Position numbers and translations under genes: made by a program. Below are positions 24,704 to 33,354 of a stretch of DNA of 64,000 nt, in pieces. The notes beneath the pieces are model-generated. The model had not been told where the DNA came from. It saw nothing but the letters and a program-made list of their open reading frames with translations, and did not search any database. The stretch is from Gryllotalpicola daejeonensis (GTDB lineage: Bacteria > Actinomycetota > Actinomycetes > Actinomycetales > Microbacteriaceae): the NCBI RefSeq assembly GCF_039538145.1, contig NZ_BAABBV010000001.1:1426001-1490000 (forward strand), written 5' to 3'. Every line of letters starts with the position of its first letter. Position 1 is the stretch's first letter.

Positions 24704-24783
24704 ATCTTCGCGGGTGCTCGGGCGAGGCATCCCGGCCACTGAGTCAGCCTCGCCCCAGCCAGCCGGAGTAGCTTTCGAGACCT

Positions 24784-26544
24784 ATGCACCGGTCACTGCT
24801 CGCAGCGTGGAACGCCATCTCGCTGCGCACGAAGATCACGGGCGTGACCGTGCTGGTGCTCACCTTCGGCCTGCTGCTGACCGGAATCGGCACGACGCTG
24901 CTCTTCAAGCCCGTCTTGATCTCGCAGCTCGACCAGCAGCTGGAGGCAGCGTCGACCTCGTCGAGCATCAACGCCATGCTCGACACCGAGTCGAACGGCA
25001 ACGACCAGGTCAGCCCCGACGGCGAGACGAGCGCGTACTTCCTCGCGATCTACGACTCGAGCGGCAAGCTGCTCGGCTACAACTGGCGCAGCAAGTCGAG
25101 CGACCTGCGGCCCGCCGTCGGCACGAGCCTGCCCGCGCACCTGAAGTCGGTGTGCCACGACGGCGACAACTTCTACCTGCGCAGCAACGACGGGACCGTG
25201 CAATACCGCGCCCGGTGCGTCTCGATCAGCTACTCGGCCGACAACCAGGCCGGGTCGGCGATCGTGGCCACCTCGACCGCATCGATCGACGTGCTGATGG
25301 CCGCCTACCTCACGATCTTCCTCGGCTTCGGCGTGATCGTCGTGGTCGTCGGCGCCGTGCTGACGCGCATGCTGGTCACGACCACCTTCGCGCCGCTGCG
25401 GCAGGTCGAGCGCACGGCGGCAGCGATCGCCGACGGCGACTTCAGCCAGCGCCTCGGCGGCGCTGAGCCGAACACCGAGGTCGGCCGCCTCAACCGCTCG
25501 CTCAACACGATGCTGTCGCGCATCGACCGTGCGTTCAAAGACCGCGCGCGCACCATCGAGCAGATGCGCCGGTTCGTCGGCGACGCGAGCCATGAGCTGC
25601 GCACCCCGCTCGTCTCGGTGCGCGGGTATGCCGAGCTGTACCGCATGGGCGCCCTGCAAGACGAGACTGCGGTGGCCGGCGCCATGGAGCGCATCGAGAA
25701 AGAGGCGCTGCGCATGGGCGGCCTCGTCGAAGATCTGCTCGAACTGGCCCGGCTCGACGAGACCCGGCCGCTGCAGCTCGCTCAGGTCGACCTGCTTCCG
25801 CTGGCCTATGACGCCGCGATGGATGCCCGTGCCGCGCACCCCACGCGCCGATTCGGCGTGCTCGTCGAACTGCCGCCCGCGCCGCCGCCCGCTCCGGGTC
25901 CGTCGGCGAGCGAGGACACCTCCACGAAGGCCCTGCCCGTGGTCGGCACGCCGCAGCCGCCCCAGCAGGCGGCGACCGGCCTCACGCGGGTGGCGCAGCG
26001 CAGCGGCATCCGCCTGCCGCGCCCCCAGGGCGAGAACGTCACCGGCCCCGTCGGCTTCACCGCGGCGGCCCTCGCTCGCCTGCGCCGGCGCGGAATCCGG
26101 CGCCCGGAAGAGATCTCGATGGCCGAGACGATGCCGCTGCAGCTCGAGGACATTCCAGAGCCGCACACCGTTCCGGCCCTCGTGATGGGCGAAGAGAACA
26201 AGCTGCGCCAGGTGCTCGGCAATCTCATCGGCAACGCGGTGCGCTACACACCTGACGGCTCGCCGATCGAGATCCGCGTCACTGCCGACCTCGATGCGCG
26301 CCGCGCGTCGGTCGAGGTCGTCGACCATGGCGAAGGGATCCCCCCGCAGATCCGCGACAAGATCTTCGAGCGCTTCTGGCGCGCCGACACCTCGCGCACC
26401 CGTGAGACGGGCGGAAGCGGGCTCGGGCTCGCGATCGTGACGTCGATCATCCACGCCCACAAGGGCACCGTCGACGTCGTCGAGACGCCGGGCGGCGGTG
26501 CCACCTTCCGCGTCTCTCTACCTCTCGCCGACGCCGCTTCCTGA
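24784..26544 (+). CDS. Sensor histidine kinase with Pro-rich insertion
   Basis: 586 residues. It has a TM segment at 17-42, an extracytoplasmic domain of about 125 residues with two Cys (CHDGD, ARCVS), a second TM at 168-195, HAMP, and a DHp domain with His270 in DASHELRTPL. The ATPase has N480 and N484, DHGEGIPP and GSGLGLAI. Between DHp and ATPase, residues about 363-462 form a Pro/Arg-rich insertion absent from standard kinases. It pairs with the regulator 80 bases upstream. Confidence 0.92.
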   Translation: MHRSLLAAWNAISLRTKITGVTVLVLTFGLLLTGIGTTLLFKPVLISQLDQQLEAASTSSSINAMLDTESNGNDQVSPDGETSAYFLAIYDSSGKLLGYNWRSKSSDLRPAVGTSLPAHLKSVCHDGDNFYLRSNDGTVQYRARCVSISYSADNQAGSAIVATSTASIDVLMAAYLTIFLGFGVIVVVVGAVLTRMLVTTTFAPLRQVERTAAAIADGDFSQRLGGAEPNTEVGRLNRSLNTMLSRIDRAFKDRARTIEQMRRFVGDASHELRTPLVSVRGYAELYRMGALQDETAVAGAMERIEKEALRMGGLVEDLLELARLDETRPLQLAQVDLLPLAYDAAMDARAAHPTRRFGVLVELPPAPPPAPGPSASEDTSTKALPVVGTPQPPQQAATGLTRVAQRSGIRLPRPQGENVTGPVGFTAAALARLRRRGIRRPEEISMAETMPLQLEDIPEPHTVPALVMGEENKLRQVLGNLIGNAVRYTPDGSPIEIRVTADLDARRASVEVVDHGEGIPPQIRDKIFERFWRADTSRTRETGGSGLGLAIVTSIIHAHKGTVDVVETPGGGATFRVSLPLADAAS

Positions 26545-26688
26545 CCTCGTTCCGACGTGTCTTCCCCAGCACAGGCGCGCGGGTCACGATGCTGTCCACA
26601 TTTCCGGGCGGTCGTCGGATTCCGGATTCCCCGGCCGGGCTAGCGTCGCCGGCATCCGTTGTCTCCAAGCCCAATTACGGAGGAAGCC

Positions 26689-26985
26689 ATGACGACGTTC
26701 CAGGTCGACAGCACCGCGGTGCTCGATGCCACCCATGCGGCTCAGGCCACGCTCGAGCAGCTGCGCGGCGACGCGGCGCACCTGACCGCGACGCTCACCG
26801 CCCTGCAGGGCTCGTGGTCGGGCCAGGCGGCGAGCGCATTCCAGCAGGTGCTCGCCAACTGGACCACCACTCAGCGCACCATCGAGACCCAGATGGGCCA
26901 GTTGCAGCAGGTGCTCACCTCGGCCGCCCAGCAGTACCAGGAGAGCGAGCTGCGCAACTACCAGATGTTCGCGGCGGGGCTCTAG
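26689..26985 (+). CDS. WXG100 (ESAT-6-like) family protein
   Basis: 98 residues, the classic size. W43-S-G45 in GSWSGQAASAF sits in the turn of a helical hairpin. The C-terminal helix ends QYQESELRNYQMFAAGL, which includes a YxxxE-like export motif (YQESE). Strong RBS GGAGGAA 5 bases before ATG 26689 and a -10-like TAGCGT near 26641. These proteins are secreted by type VII systems as dimers, but no EccC, EccB or partner gene is nearby. Confidence 0.9.
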   Translation: MTTFQVDSTAVLDATHAAQATLEQLRGDAAHLTATLTALQGSWSGQAASAFQQVLANWTTTQRTIETQMGQLQQVLTSAAQQYQESELRNYQMFAAGL

Positions 26986-27003
26986 CGCCGACGCGCACCG
27001 TTC

Positions 27004-27070
27004 GGCACGAAACGCACGATTCGTCACCGTCGAACTCCGGTTCGGTGTGACGAATCGTGCGTATCGTGTC
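27004..27070. repeat. Long intergenic palindrome downstream of the WXG100 gene
   Basis: GCACGATTCGTCAC (27014-27027) and GTGACGAATCGTGC (27047-27060) are perfect 14-bp arms. The dyad extends outward for 10 more pairs with two mismatches, and CGAAC/GTTCG pairs inside the loop. It lies between convergent genes and could terminate the WXG100 transcript. It shares the CCGTTCGGC entry sequence with the palindrome at 388. Confidence 0.7.
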
Positions 27071-27095
27071 ACTTCCCGCGCGCGGGCAGACGAAA

Positions 27096-27121
27096 GGGGC
27101 GCCCCCTTGCGGGAGCGCCCC
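27096..27121 (-). terminator. Terminator of groL
   Basis: GGGGCGCCCCC (27096-27106) pairs with GGGAGCGCCCC (27111-27121) over 11 positions with one mismatch (G-U when read on the groL strand), loop TTGC. Read on the groL strand it is followed by TTTCG. Confidence 0.8.
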
Positions 27122-27170
27122 TCTTCGCTGGTTACGTCTAGCTGTTCAGAGCTGTGACGACAGGCCGGAC

Positions 27171-28790
<1,620 letters not shown>

Positions 28791-28833
28791 GGTTGTTTCT
28801 CGTCCCTCCCGGACGTAGCAGCGAAAGAGGTCG

Positions 28834-28860
28834 TTAGCACTCAAAACGTACGAGTGCCAA
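28834..28860. promoter_or_regulatory. CIRCE operator (HrcA site), proximal
   Basis: TTAGCACTC (28834-28842), a 9-base spacer, then GAGTGCCAA (28852-28860): the CIRCE consensus with one changed base, 44 bases upstream of groL. Confidence 0.93.
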
Positions 28861-28869
28861 AACTGATTC

Positions 28870-28894
28870 TGGCACTCTCCCTATCCGAGTGCAA
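28870..28894. promoter_or_regulatory. Second CIRCE-like operator, distal
   Basis: TGGCACTC (28870-28877), a 9-base spacer, then GAGTGCAA (28887-28894). It has the same spacing and core half-sites as the first CIRCE and lies 36 bp further upstream. Confidence 0.8.
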
Positions 28895-28941
28895 GAAAGG
28901 CGGCGGCATCCCGTCACATCGTGCAATCCCCGGGCGACGAA

Positions 28942-28969
28942 GAGCCGCCCGGCAGATGCCGGGCGGCTC
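28942..28969 (-). terminator. Terminator of the cold shock gene
   Basis: GAGCCGCCCGGCA (28942-28954) and TGCCGGGCGGCTC (28957-28969) are perfect 13-base arms, 25 bases after the csp stop. Confidence 0.85.
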
Positions 28970-28993
28970 TCGTGAAAGTTCGTCGAAGCTGCG

Positions 28994-29197
28994 TTACGCC
29001 AGCCGCACGGACTCCGCCTGCGGGCCCTTCGAGCCGGTGCCGACCTCGAACGTGACCTGCTGGCCCTCTTCGAGACTCTTGTACCCGCTCATGTCGATGG
29101 CGGAGTAGTGGACGAACACGTCCTGTCCCCCACCGTCGACGGTGATGAAGCCGTAGCCCTTTTCAGCGTTGAACCATTTCACGGTCCCGTTCGCCAT
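28994..29197 (-). CDS. Cold shock protein, CspA family
   Basis: 67 residues, the whole protein being one cold shock domain: GTVKWFNAEKGYGFITVD (RNP1) and DVFVHYSAI (RNP2). A single-stranded nucleic-acid chaperone. The start ATG 29197 (MANGTVKW) is fixed by the family; the frame is open further upstream but that part is leader. About 160 bases separate it from the next gene and may include a cold-responsive 5' UTR. Confidence 0.96.
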   Translation of the reverse strand: MANGTVKWFNAEKGYGFITVDGGGQDVFVHYSAIDMSGYKSLEEGQQVTFEVGTGSKGPQAESVRLA

Positions 29198-29360
29198 CGT
29201 TTCTCCATTGCGTGTTGCCGGACGCGCGCACTTCGCCGCATCACTGTGGCCAAGATCGTAGCGACACACCGGGAACTGAGATCTGCTCTGACGGCCCATT
29301 CCGTCGAAAAGTTACGGCGGCGTCAGACGTCCGTCACATTGGGGAAACGCCGCGAGCGGC

Positions 29361-29933
29361 TCAGCCCGGGTAGTCGGCGCCGAGGACGACCGTGACGACG
29401 GCCGCAGAACCGCCGAACTGCGCCGACTGCGCGACCGTCGTGACGCCCAGCGACTGGGCCACCCCGAGCGCGACGCCGCGCTGCGCGGCATCCGCGTAAT
29501 ACACGGTCGTCGTCGCCGCCTGCTGCGGAGCGTTGCCCGTGGTGACCGACGACCAGCCCGCGGCGCCGAGCTTGCCCGCGGCGTTCTTCGCGAGGCCCGC
29601 ACGACCGGTGCCGTTCAGCACGCTGAGCTGCGCGCCGGGCACGATCGTGGCAGTCGGCGTCGGCGTCGCCGTCGGAGTCTGCGTACGCGTCGGGGTCGCC
29701 TTCGGCGTCGCGGTCTCGGTGATCGTGGGCTGTGGCCCTGCCGCGCTGTTGACGTTCGAGTCGAGCACGTGCAGATAGATCCAGCCGGCGCCGACGATCA
29801 CCAGCACGGCGACGAGGCACCACACCAGCCACAGCAGCCCCTGCCCTCTGCGCCGCGGCGCGCGGTGAGCACCCACGCGCTCGAGGTCGGTGGGGACCAC
29901 ATCGAAGCGGTCCTTCGGGAATTGCTGTGCCAT
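29361..29933 (-). CDS. LytR C-terminal domain membrane protein
   Basis: 190 residues. A cytoplasmic N-terminus (MAQQFPKDRFDVVPTDLERV) is followed by one TM segment (LLWLVWCLVAVLVIVGAGWI), a Thr/Pro-rich linker with TPT repeats, and a LytR_C domain (QLSVLNGTGRAGLAKNAAGK through VVLGADYPG). It resembles the Cei-type envelope proteins of actinobacteria. Extracytoplasmic, function in the envelope not defined. Start ATG 29933. Confidence 0.85.
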   Translation of the reverse strand: MAQQFPKDRFDVVPTDLERVGAHRAPRRRGQGLLWLVWCLVAVLVIVGAGWIYLHVLDSNVNSAAGPQPTITETATPKATPTRTQTPTATPTPTATIVPGAQLSVLNGTGRAGLAKNAAGKLGAAGWSSVTTGNAPQQAATTTVYYADAAQRGVALGVAQSLGVTTVAQSAQFGGSAAVVTVVLGADYPG

Positions 29934-29982
29934 GCGCGCTCGGGTCTGTCCTTGGGGATGGGGCGGGGGTGTCCGCGGCGGT

Positions 29983-30240
29983 TCAGTCGATCGGCCGAGT
30001 CCGGGCCGCGCGATGCTCACGCCGCTCGTCCCGCTGCCGCAGCAGCCTCCGTACGAGAAGGGGGTCGTAGGAGAGTGCGGCAGGGGTCTCGATCAGCCGA
30101 CCGAGAATCTGATAGTAACGGGCACCCGAAAGTCCCAACTGAGAGCGGATCGCCTGCTCCTTGGCCGCCGGTCCCTGCAGCCATTCGCGCTCGAAGTCCA
30201 GCACCGCGACCTCGAGGTCGGTGAGCTGGGGGGCTGGCAT
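29983..30240 (-). CDS. DUF3263 family protein
   Basis: About 85 residues. LTDLEVAVLDFEREWLQGPA, then QLGLSGARYYQILGRLI and DPLLVRRLLRQRDER match DUF3263, a small helical protein of actinobacteria whose RYYQ helix looks like an HTH recognition helix. It lies between the ElaA-like acetyltransferase and the LytR_C gene, the same neighbourhood as in related genomes. Start taken at ATG 30240. Confidence 0.85.
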   Translation of the reverse strand: MPAPQLTDLEVAVLDFEREWLQGPAAKEQAIRSQLGLSGARYYQILGRLIETPAALSYDPLLVRRLLRQRDERREHRAARTRPID

Positions 30241-30256
30241 GGGCACAGGCTAGCGA

Positions 30257-30745
30257 TCAGAGAGCGGCGTTCTCGGCGGCAACGCCGACAGCACTCCGAT
30301 ACATCCCGATATGACGGATGCCTGCCTCGAGGTACACCTCGCCGAAGGGCTCGAAGCCGGCCTTCGCATAGAGTTCCTGCGCGTACTCCTGTGCGTGCAG
30401 GAGCATGTCCTGCCCGGGGTTGTCGGCGATGGAGGCCGCGAGCACCCTGCTGGCCAGGCCGCGGCCCCTGGCATCCGCCCGCGTCACCACGCGCCCCACG
30501 ATCACGTGGGCCGCGCCATGCTCCGGTTCGTCGTTCCACAGTGTGCGCAGGTAGGCGAGCACCGAGCCGTCCTCAGCGGCGATCCAGTAGTGGCGCGTGG
30601 TCGGCTCGAGATCGCGGTAGTCGAGCTCGGTCTCATCGACCTTTTGCTCGACGAAGAACACATCGGTGCGCAGCTTCGTGATCTCGTAGAGCTCGCGGGT
30701 GGTGAGTTCGTCGAAGGACTTGCAGATCACGGAACTTTCAGGCAC
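30257..30745 (-). CDS. GNAT family acetyltransferase, ElaA type
   Basis: 162 residues. LYEITKLRTDVFFVEQKVDE is the ElaA N-terminal signature, YRDLEPTTRHYW follows, and the acetyl-CoA loop is VVTRADARGRGLASRVL. The C-terminal GFEPFGEVYLEAGIRHI is typical of the family. The acceptor is unknown. Start ATG 30745. Divergent from msrB, with 61 bases between them. Confidence 0.9.
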   Translation of the reverse strand: MPESSVICKSFDELTTRELYEITKLRTDVFFVEQKVDETELDYRDLEPTTRHYWIAAEDGSVLAYLRTLWNDEPEHGAAHVIVGRVVTRADARGRGLASRVLAASIADNPGQDMLLHAQEYAQELYAKAGFEPFGEVYLEAGIRHIGMYRSAVGVAAENAAL

Positions 30746-30806
30746 TCGGGCGAGTTTACTTAGGTGTCGGCTTCACGAGAGCCGACAAGAGCAGAGAGGA
30801 ACCGGC

Positions 30807-31226
30807 ATGGGAGACGTCTCGTCCACCAACTACAAGGTCAGCAAGAGCGACGCCGAGTGGCGCGAGCAGCTCGACCCCGAGCAGTACGCGGTGCTGCGCC
30901 AGGCTGCGACCGAGCGGCCGTGGACCGGCGAACTGCTCGACGAAGACCGCGCCGGCGTGTACACGTGTGCGGCGTGCGGCGCCGAGCTCTTCAAGAGCGG
31001 CACGAAGTTCGACTCGGGCTGCGGCTGGCCGTCGTTCTATGAGAGCGTGCGCCCCGAGGCGGTCGAGCTCATCGAGGACCGCTCGCTCGGAATGGTGCGC
31101 ACCGAGGTCCGCTGCGCGAACTGCGGTTCGCACCTGGGTCACGTCTTCCCCGACGGGTTCGGCACGCCGACCGGAGATCGCTACTGCATGAACTCGATCT
31201 CGCTGGGGTTCACGCCCGAGGCGTGA
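30807..31226 (+). CDS. msrB: Peptide-methionine (R)-S-oxide reductase
   Basis: 139 residues. Two zinc CxxC pairs are visible, C54/C57 and C103/C106, with GCGWPSFYE (C72) and the catalytic C127 in RYCMNSISL. Repairs methionine-R-sulfoxide in proteins using thioredoxin. RBS AGAGAGGA before ATG 30807. It stands upstream of the molybdenum block but is separated by a palindromic operator. Confidence 0.95.
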   Translation: MGDVSSTNYKVSKSDAEWREQLDPEQYAVLRQAATERPWTGELLDEDRAGVYTCAACGAELFKSGTKFDSGCGWPSFYESVRPEAVELIEDRSLGMVRTEVRCANCGSHLGHVFPDGFGTPTGDRYCMNSISLGFTPEA

Positions 31227-31253
31227 TGCGCTAGCGCGGACGACCGCGCAAAA

Positions 31254-31296
31254 CCGCAATTGCGTCACTAGAGTCTTGGCTGTGACGCAATTGCGG
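31254..31296. promoter_or_regulatory. 15-bp inverted-repeat operator across promoter and start codon
   Basis: CCGCAATTGCGTCAC (31254-31268) and GTGACGCAATTGCGG (31282-31296) are perfect reverse complements 13 bases apart. Each arm holds the smaller palindrome CGCAATTGCG. The spacer contains the -10 hexamer TAGAGT (31269-31274), and the right arm is the first five codons of the regulator gene. A protein bound to both arms would cover promoter, transcription start and start codon. Confidence 0.8.
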
Positions 31297-31686
31297 ATTT
31301 CCGAAGCTGCGGTGTTCCTTGGCGTGAGCGACGACACCGTGCGCCGCCTCGTCGAGCGCGGCGAACTCGAGGCCGGCACCGGGTCAGAGGGCCCACAGAC
31401 GGTCGACGGCGCGAGCCTCGCCGCTCTCGCGGTCGAGCGCGCCAAGGGGGCCCCCGACCAGTCGCCCGTGCTGAGTTCGGCGCGCAATCACTTCACGGGC
31501 ATCGTTACGAAGGTCGAGATCGACGGCGTGATGGCTCAGATCGACCTGCAGGCCGGCCCCTACCGGGTCGTCTCGCTCATCAGCGCAGAGGCCGCGCGCG
31601 AACTCGGGCTCGAGGTCGGCAGCGTCGCCTCCGCGGTCGTCAAGGCCACGAACGTGAGCATCGAGACCATCGGCGGTCCCAGATGA
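31282..31686 (+). CDS. HTH-TOBE molybdate-responsive regulator
   Basis: 134 residues. The N-terminus is a MerR/excisionase-like HTH (LRISEAAVFLGVSDDTVRRL) and the C-terminus a TOBE/Mop domain (NHFTGIVTKVEIDGVMAQID, then VGSVASAVVKATNVSI) that binds molybdate or tungstate. GTG 31282 is taken as the start: it lies 7 bases after TAGAGT, implying leaderless translation, and its first codons form the right operator arm. It overlaps modA by 4 bases. Probable autoregulator of the Mo operon. Confidence 0.88.
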   Translation: MTQLRISEAAVFLGVSDDTVRRLVERGELEAGTGSEGPQTVDGASLAALAVERAKGAPDQSPVLSSARNHFTGIVTKVEIDGVMAQIDLQAGPYRVVSLISAEAARELGLEVGSVASAVVKATNVSIETIGGPR

Positions 31687-32477
31687 GGAAGCTCAGCGGC
31701 ATGGCGGGCGGAGCCGCCGCGGTGGCCGCGCTCCTGCTGAGCGGATGCGCGAGCGGCGGGCCCGATGCGGGCTCCACCAAGCCGGGCCACGCTGCGCCGC
31801 AGACGCTGACCGTCTATGCCGCGACGAGCCTGACCGCGACGTTCGACAAGCTGGGTGACGCGTTCGAGAAGGCGAACCCCGGCGTCACGGTGCGGTTCAC
31901 CTACAACGGCACGTCGACCCTCGTCACCCAACTCTCGCAAGGCGCTCCGGCCGACGTGCTCGCCTCGGCCGACGAGAAGAACATGGCGAACGCGGTCGGT
32001 CAGAAGCTCATCGCCGGCACGCCCGTCGACTTCGCGACGAACGTGCTCGAGATCGCCACCGCGCCGGGCAATCCGAAGGACATCACCGGCTGGGCCGACC
32101 TCGCGAAGGCCGGCGTCAAGGTCGACGTGTGTGCCGACGGCGTGCCCTGCGGCAACGCCACGCGCGCGGTCGAGAAGGCCACGGGGACGCACCTCGCGCC
32201 GATCAGCGAGGAGCAGAACGTGGGTGACGTGCTCGCCAAGGTCGAGAGCGGCGATGCGGATGCCGGCGTCGTCTACGTCACGGATGTCAGGAGCGCAGGC
32301 TCGAAGGTCACCGGCGTCCCGTTCCCCGAAGCGAGACAGGCCGTCAATACCTACCCGATCGCGGCGACCTCGTCGTCGAAGAATGCGGCGCTTGCCAAGA
32401 GATTCATCACGTACGTCACGGGAGACGAAGGCCAGAAGCTGCTGGCGGATGCCGGCTTCGGGGCGCCCCCGAAGTGA
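31683..32477 (+). CDS. modA: Molybdate ABC transporter substrate-binding lipoprotein
   Basis: 264 residues. The lipoprotein signal has its lipobox Cys at 22 (LLLSGCASG). The ModA fold shows LTVYAATSLTATFDKLGDAF, VRFTYNGTSTLVTQLSQGAP, ADVLASADEKNM and DAGVVYVTDV. It captures molybdate or tungstate outside the cell. Coupled to the regulator by an ATGA overlap, with modB 10 bases after its stop codon. Confidence 0.95.
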   Translation: MRKLSGMAGGAAAVAALLLSGCASGGPDAGSTKPGHAAPQTLTVYAATSLTATFDKLGDAFEKANPGVTVRFTYNGTSTLVTQLSQGAPADVLASADEKNMANAVGQKLIAGTPVDFATNVLEIATAPGNPKDITGWADLAKAGVKVDVCADGVPCGNATRAVEKATGTHLAPISEEQNVGDVLAKVESGDADAGVVYVTDVRSAGSKVTGVPFPEARQAVNTYPIAATSSSKNAALAKRFITYVTGDEGQKLLADAGFGAPPK

Positions 32478-32487
32478 GCGGGCGGTC

Positions 32488-33354
32488 GTGAGCGAGCATG
32501 GCCGACGTGCCTATCCCGCCTGGCTCTGGATCCCAGCGGGACTCGGCGCGCTGTTCGTGCTGCTGCCGCTCATCGCCATCGTCGTCCACGTCGACTGGCC
32601 ACACTTCGGCGGCCTGATCACCTCGGAATCCTCCCTCGCCGCGCTGCGGCTCAGCATCCAGACCGCCCTCATGTCGACCGCGATCTGCGTCGTCCTCGGC
32701 GTGCCGATGGCCGTCGTGCTTGCGCGCGGGCACTTCCGCGGCCAGTCGGCGGCGCGCGCGCTCGTGCTCGTGCCGCTCGTGATGCCGCCGGTGGTGAGCG
32801 GCCTCGCACTGCTCTACACGGTCGGCAGCCACGGGTTGCTCGGCCCGACCCTGCTCAGGCTCGGCCTGCAGGTGCCGTTCTCGACGACCGCGGTCGTCCT
32901 CGCGCAGTCGTTCGTCTCGTTGCCGTTCGTCGTCATCAGCCTCGAGGGCGCGCTGCGCACGGTCACAGAGACCCACGACGAGATCGCGGTCGCCTACGGC
33001 GCCAGCCGCACGCAGGTGCTGTTCAAGGTCACGCTGCCAAGCCTCGGACCCGCCCTCATCTCGGGCACGGTGCTGTCGTTTGCGCGTGCGCTCGGCGAGT
33101 TCGGCGCGACCATCACGGTCGCGGGGTCGCTGCAGGGCGTCACGCGCACGCTGCCACTCGAGATCTATCTGCAGAACAACCTCGACCCGGATGCGGCCGT
33201 CGCGCTCTCTCTCCTGCTGGTCGTGCTCGCGCTCGTCGTCGTCTTCGTCGCGGGGCGGCCCTGGCGCCGCGCCGCGCGAGCCGAGCTGCTCGACGTGATC
33301 TCGAGCGAGCTGCGCGGCCCTCGAGGCGAGCGGGGCAATAGCGTGGTCTCATGA
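32488..33354 (+). CDS. modB: Molybdate ABC transporter permease
   Basis: 288 residues starting at GTG 32488. About six TM segments. The permease EAA-type loop reads AYGASRTQVLFKVTLPSLGP, and the family text ARALGEFGATITVAGS is present. It forms the membrane channel with ModA. The stop overlaps the moeA start (ATGA), so the gene where modC would be expected is missing. Confidence 0.93.
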   Translation: MSEHGRRAYPAWLWIPAGLGALFVLLPLIAIVVHVDWPHFGGLITSESSLAALRLSIQTALMSTAICVVLGVPMAVVLARGHFRGQSAARALVLVPLVMPPVVSGLALLYTVGSHGLLGPTLLRLGLQVPFSTTAVVLAQSFVSLPFVVISLEGALRTVTETHDEIAVAYGASRTQVLFKVTLPSLGPALISGTVLSFARALGEFGATITVAGSLQGVTRTLPLEIYLQNNLDPDAAVALSLLLVVLALVVVFVAGRPWRRAARAELLDVISSELRGPRGERGNSVVS

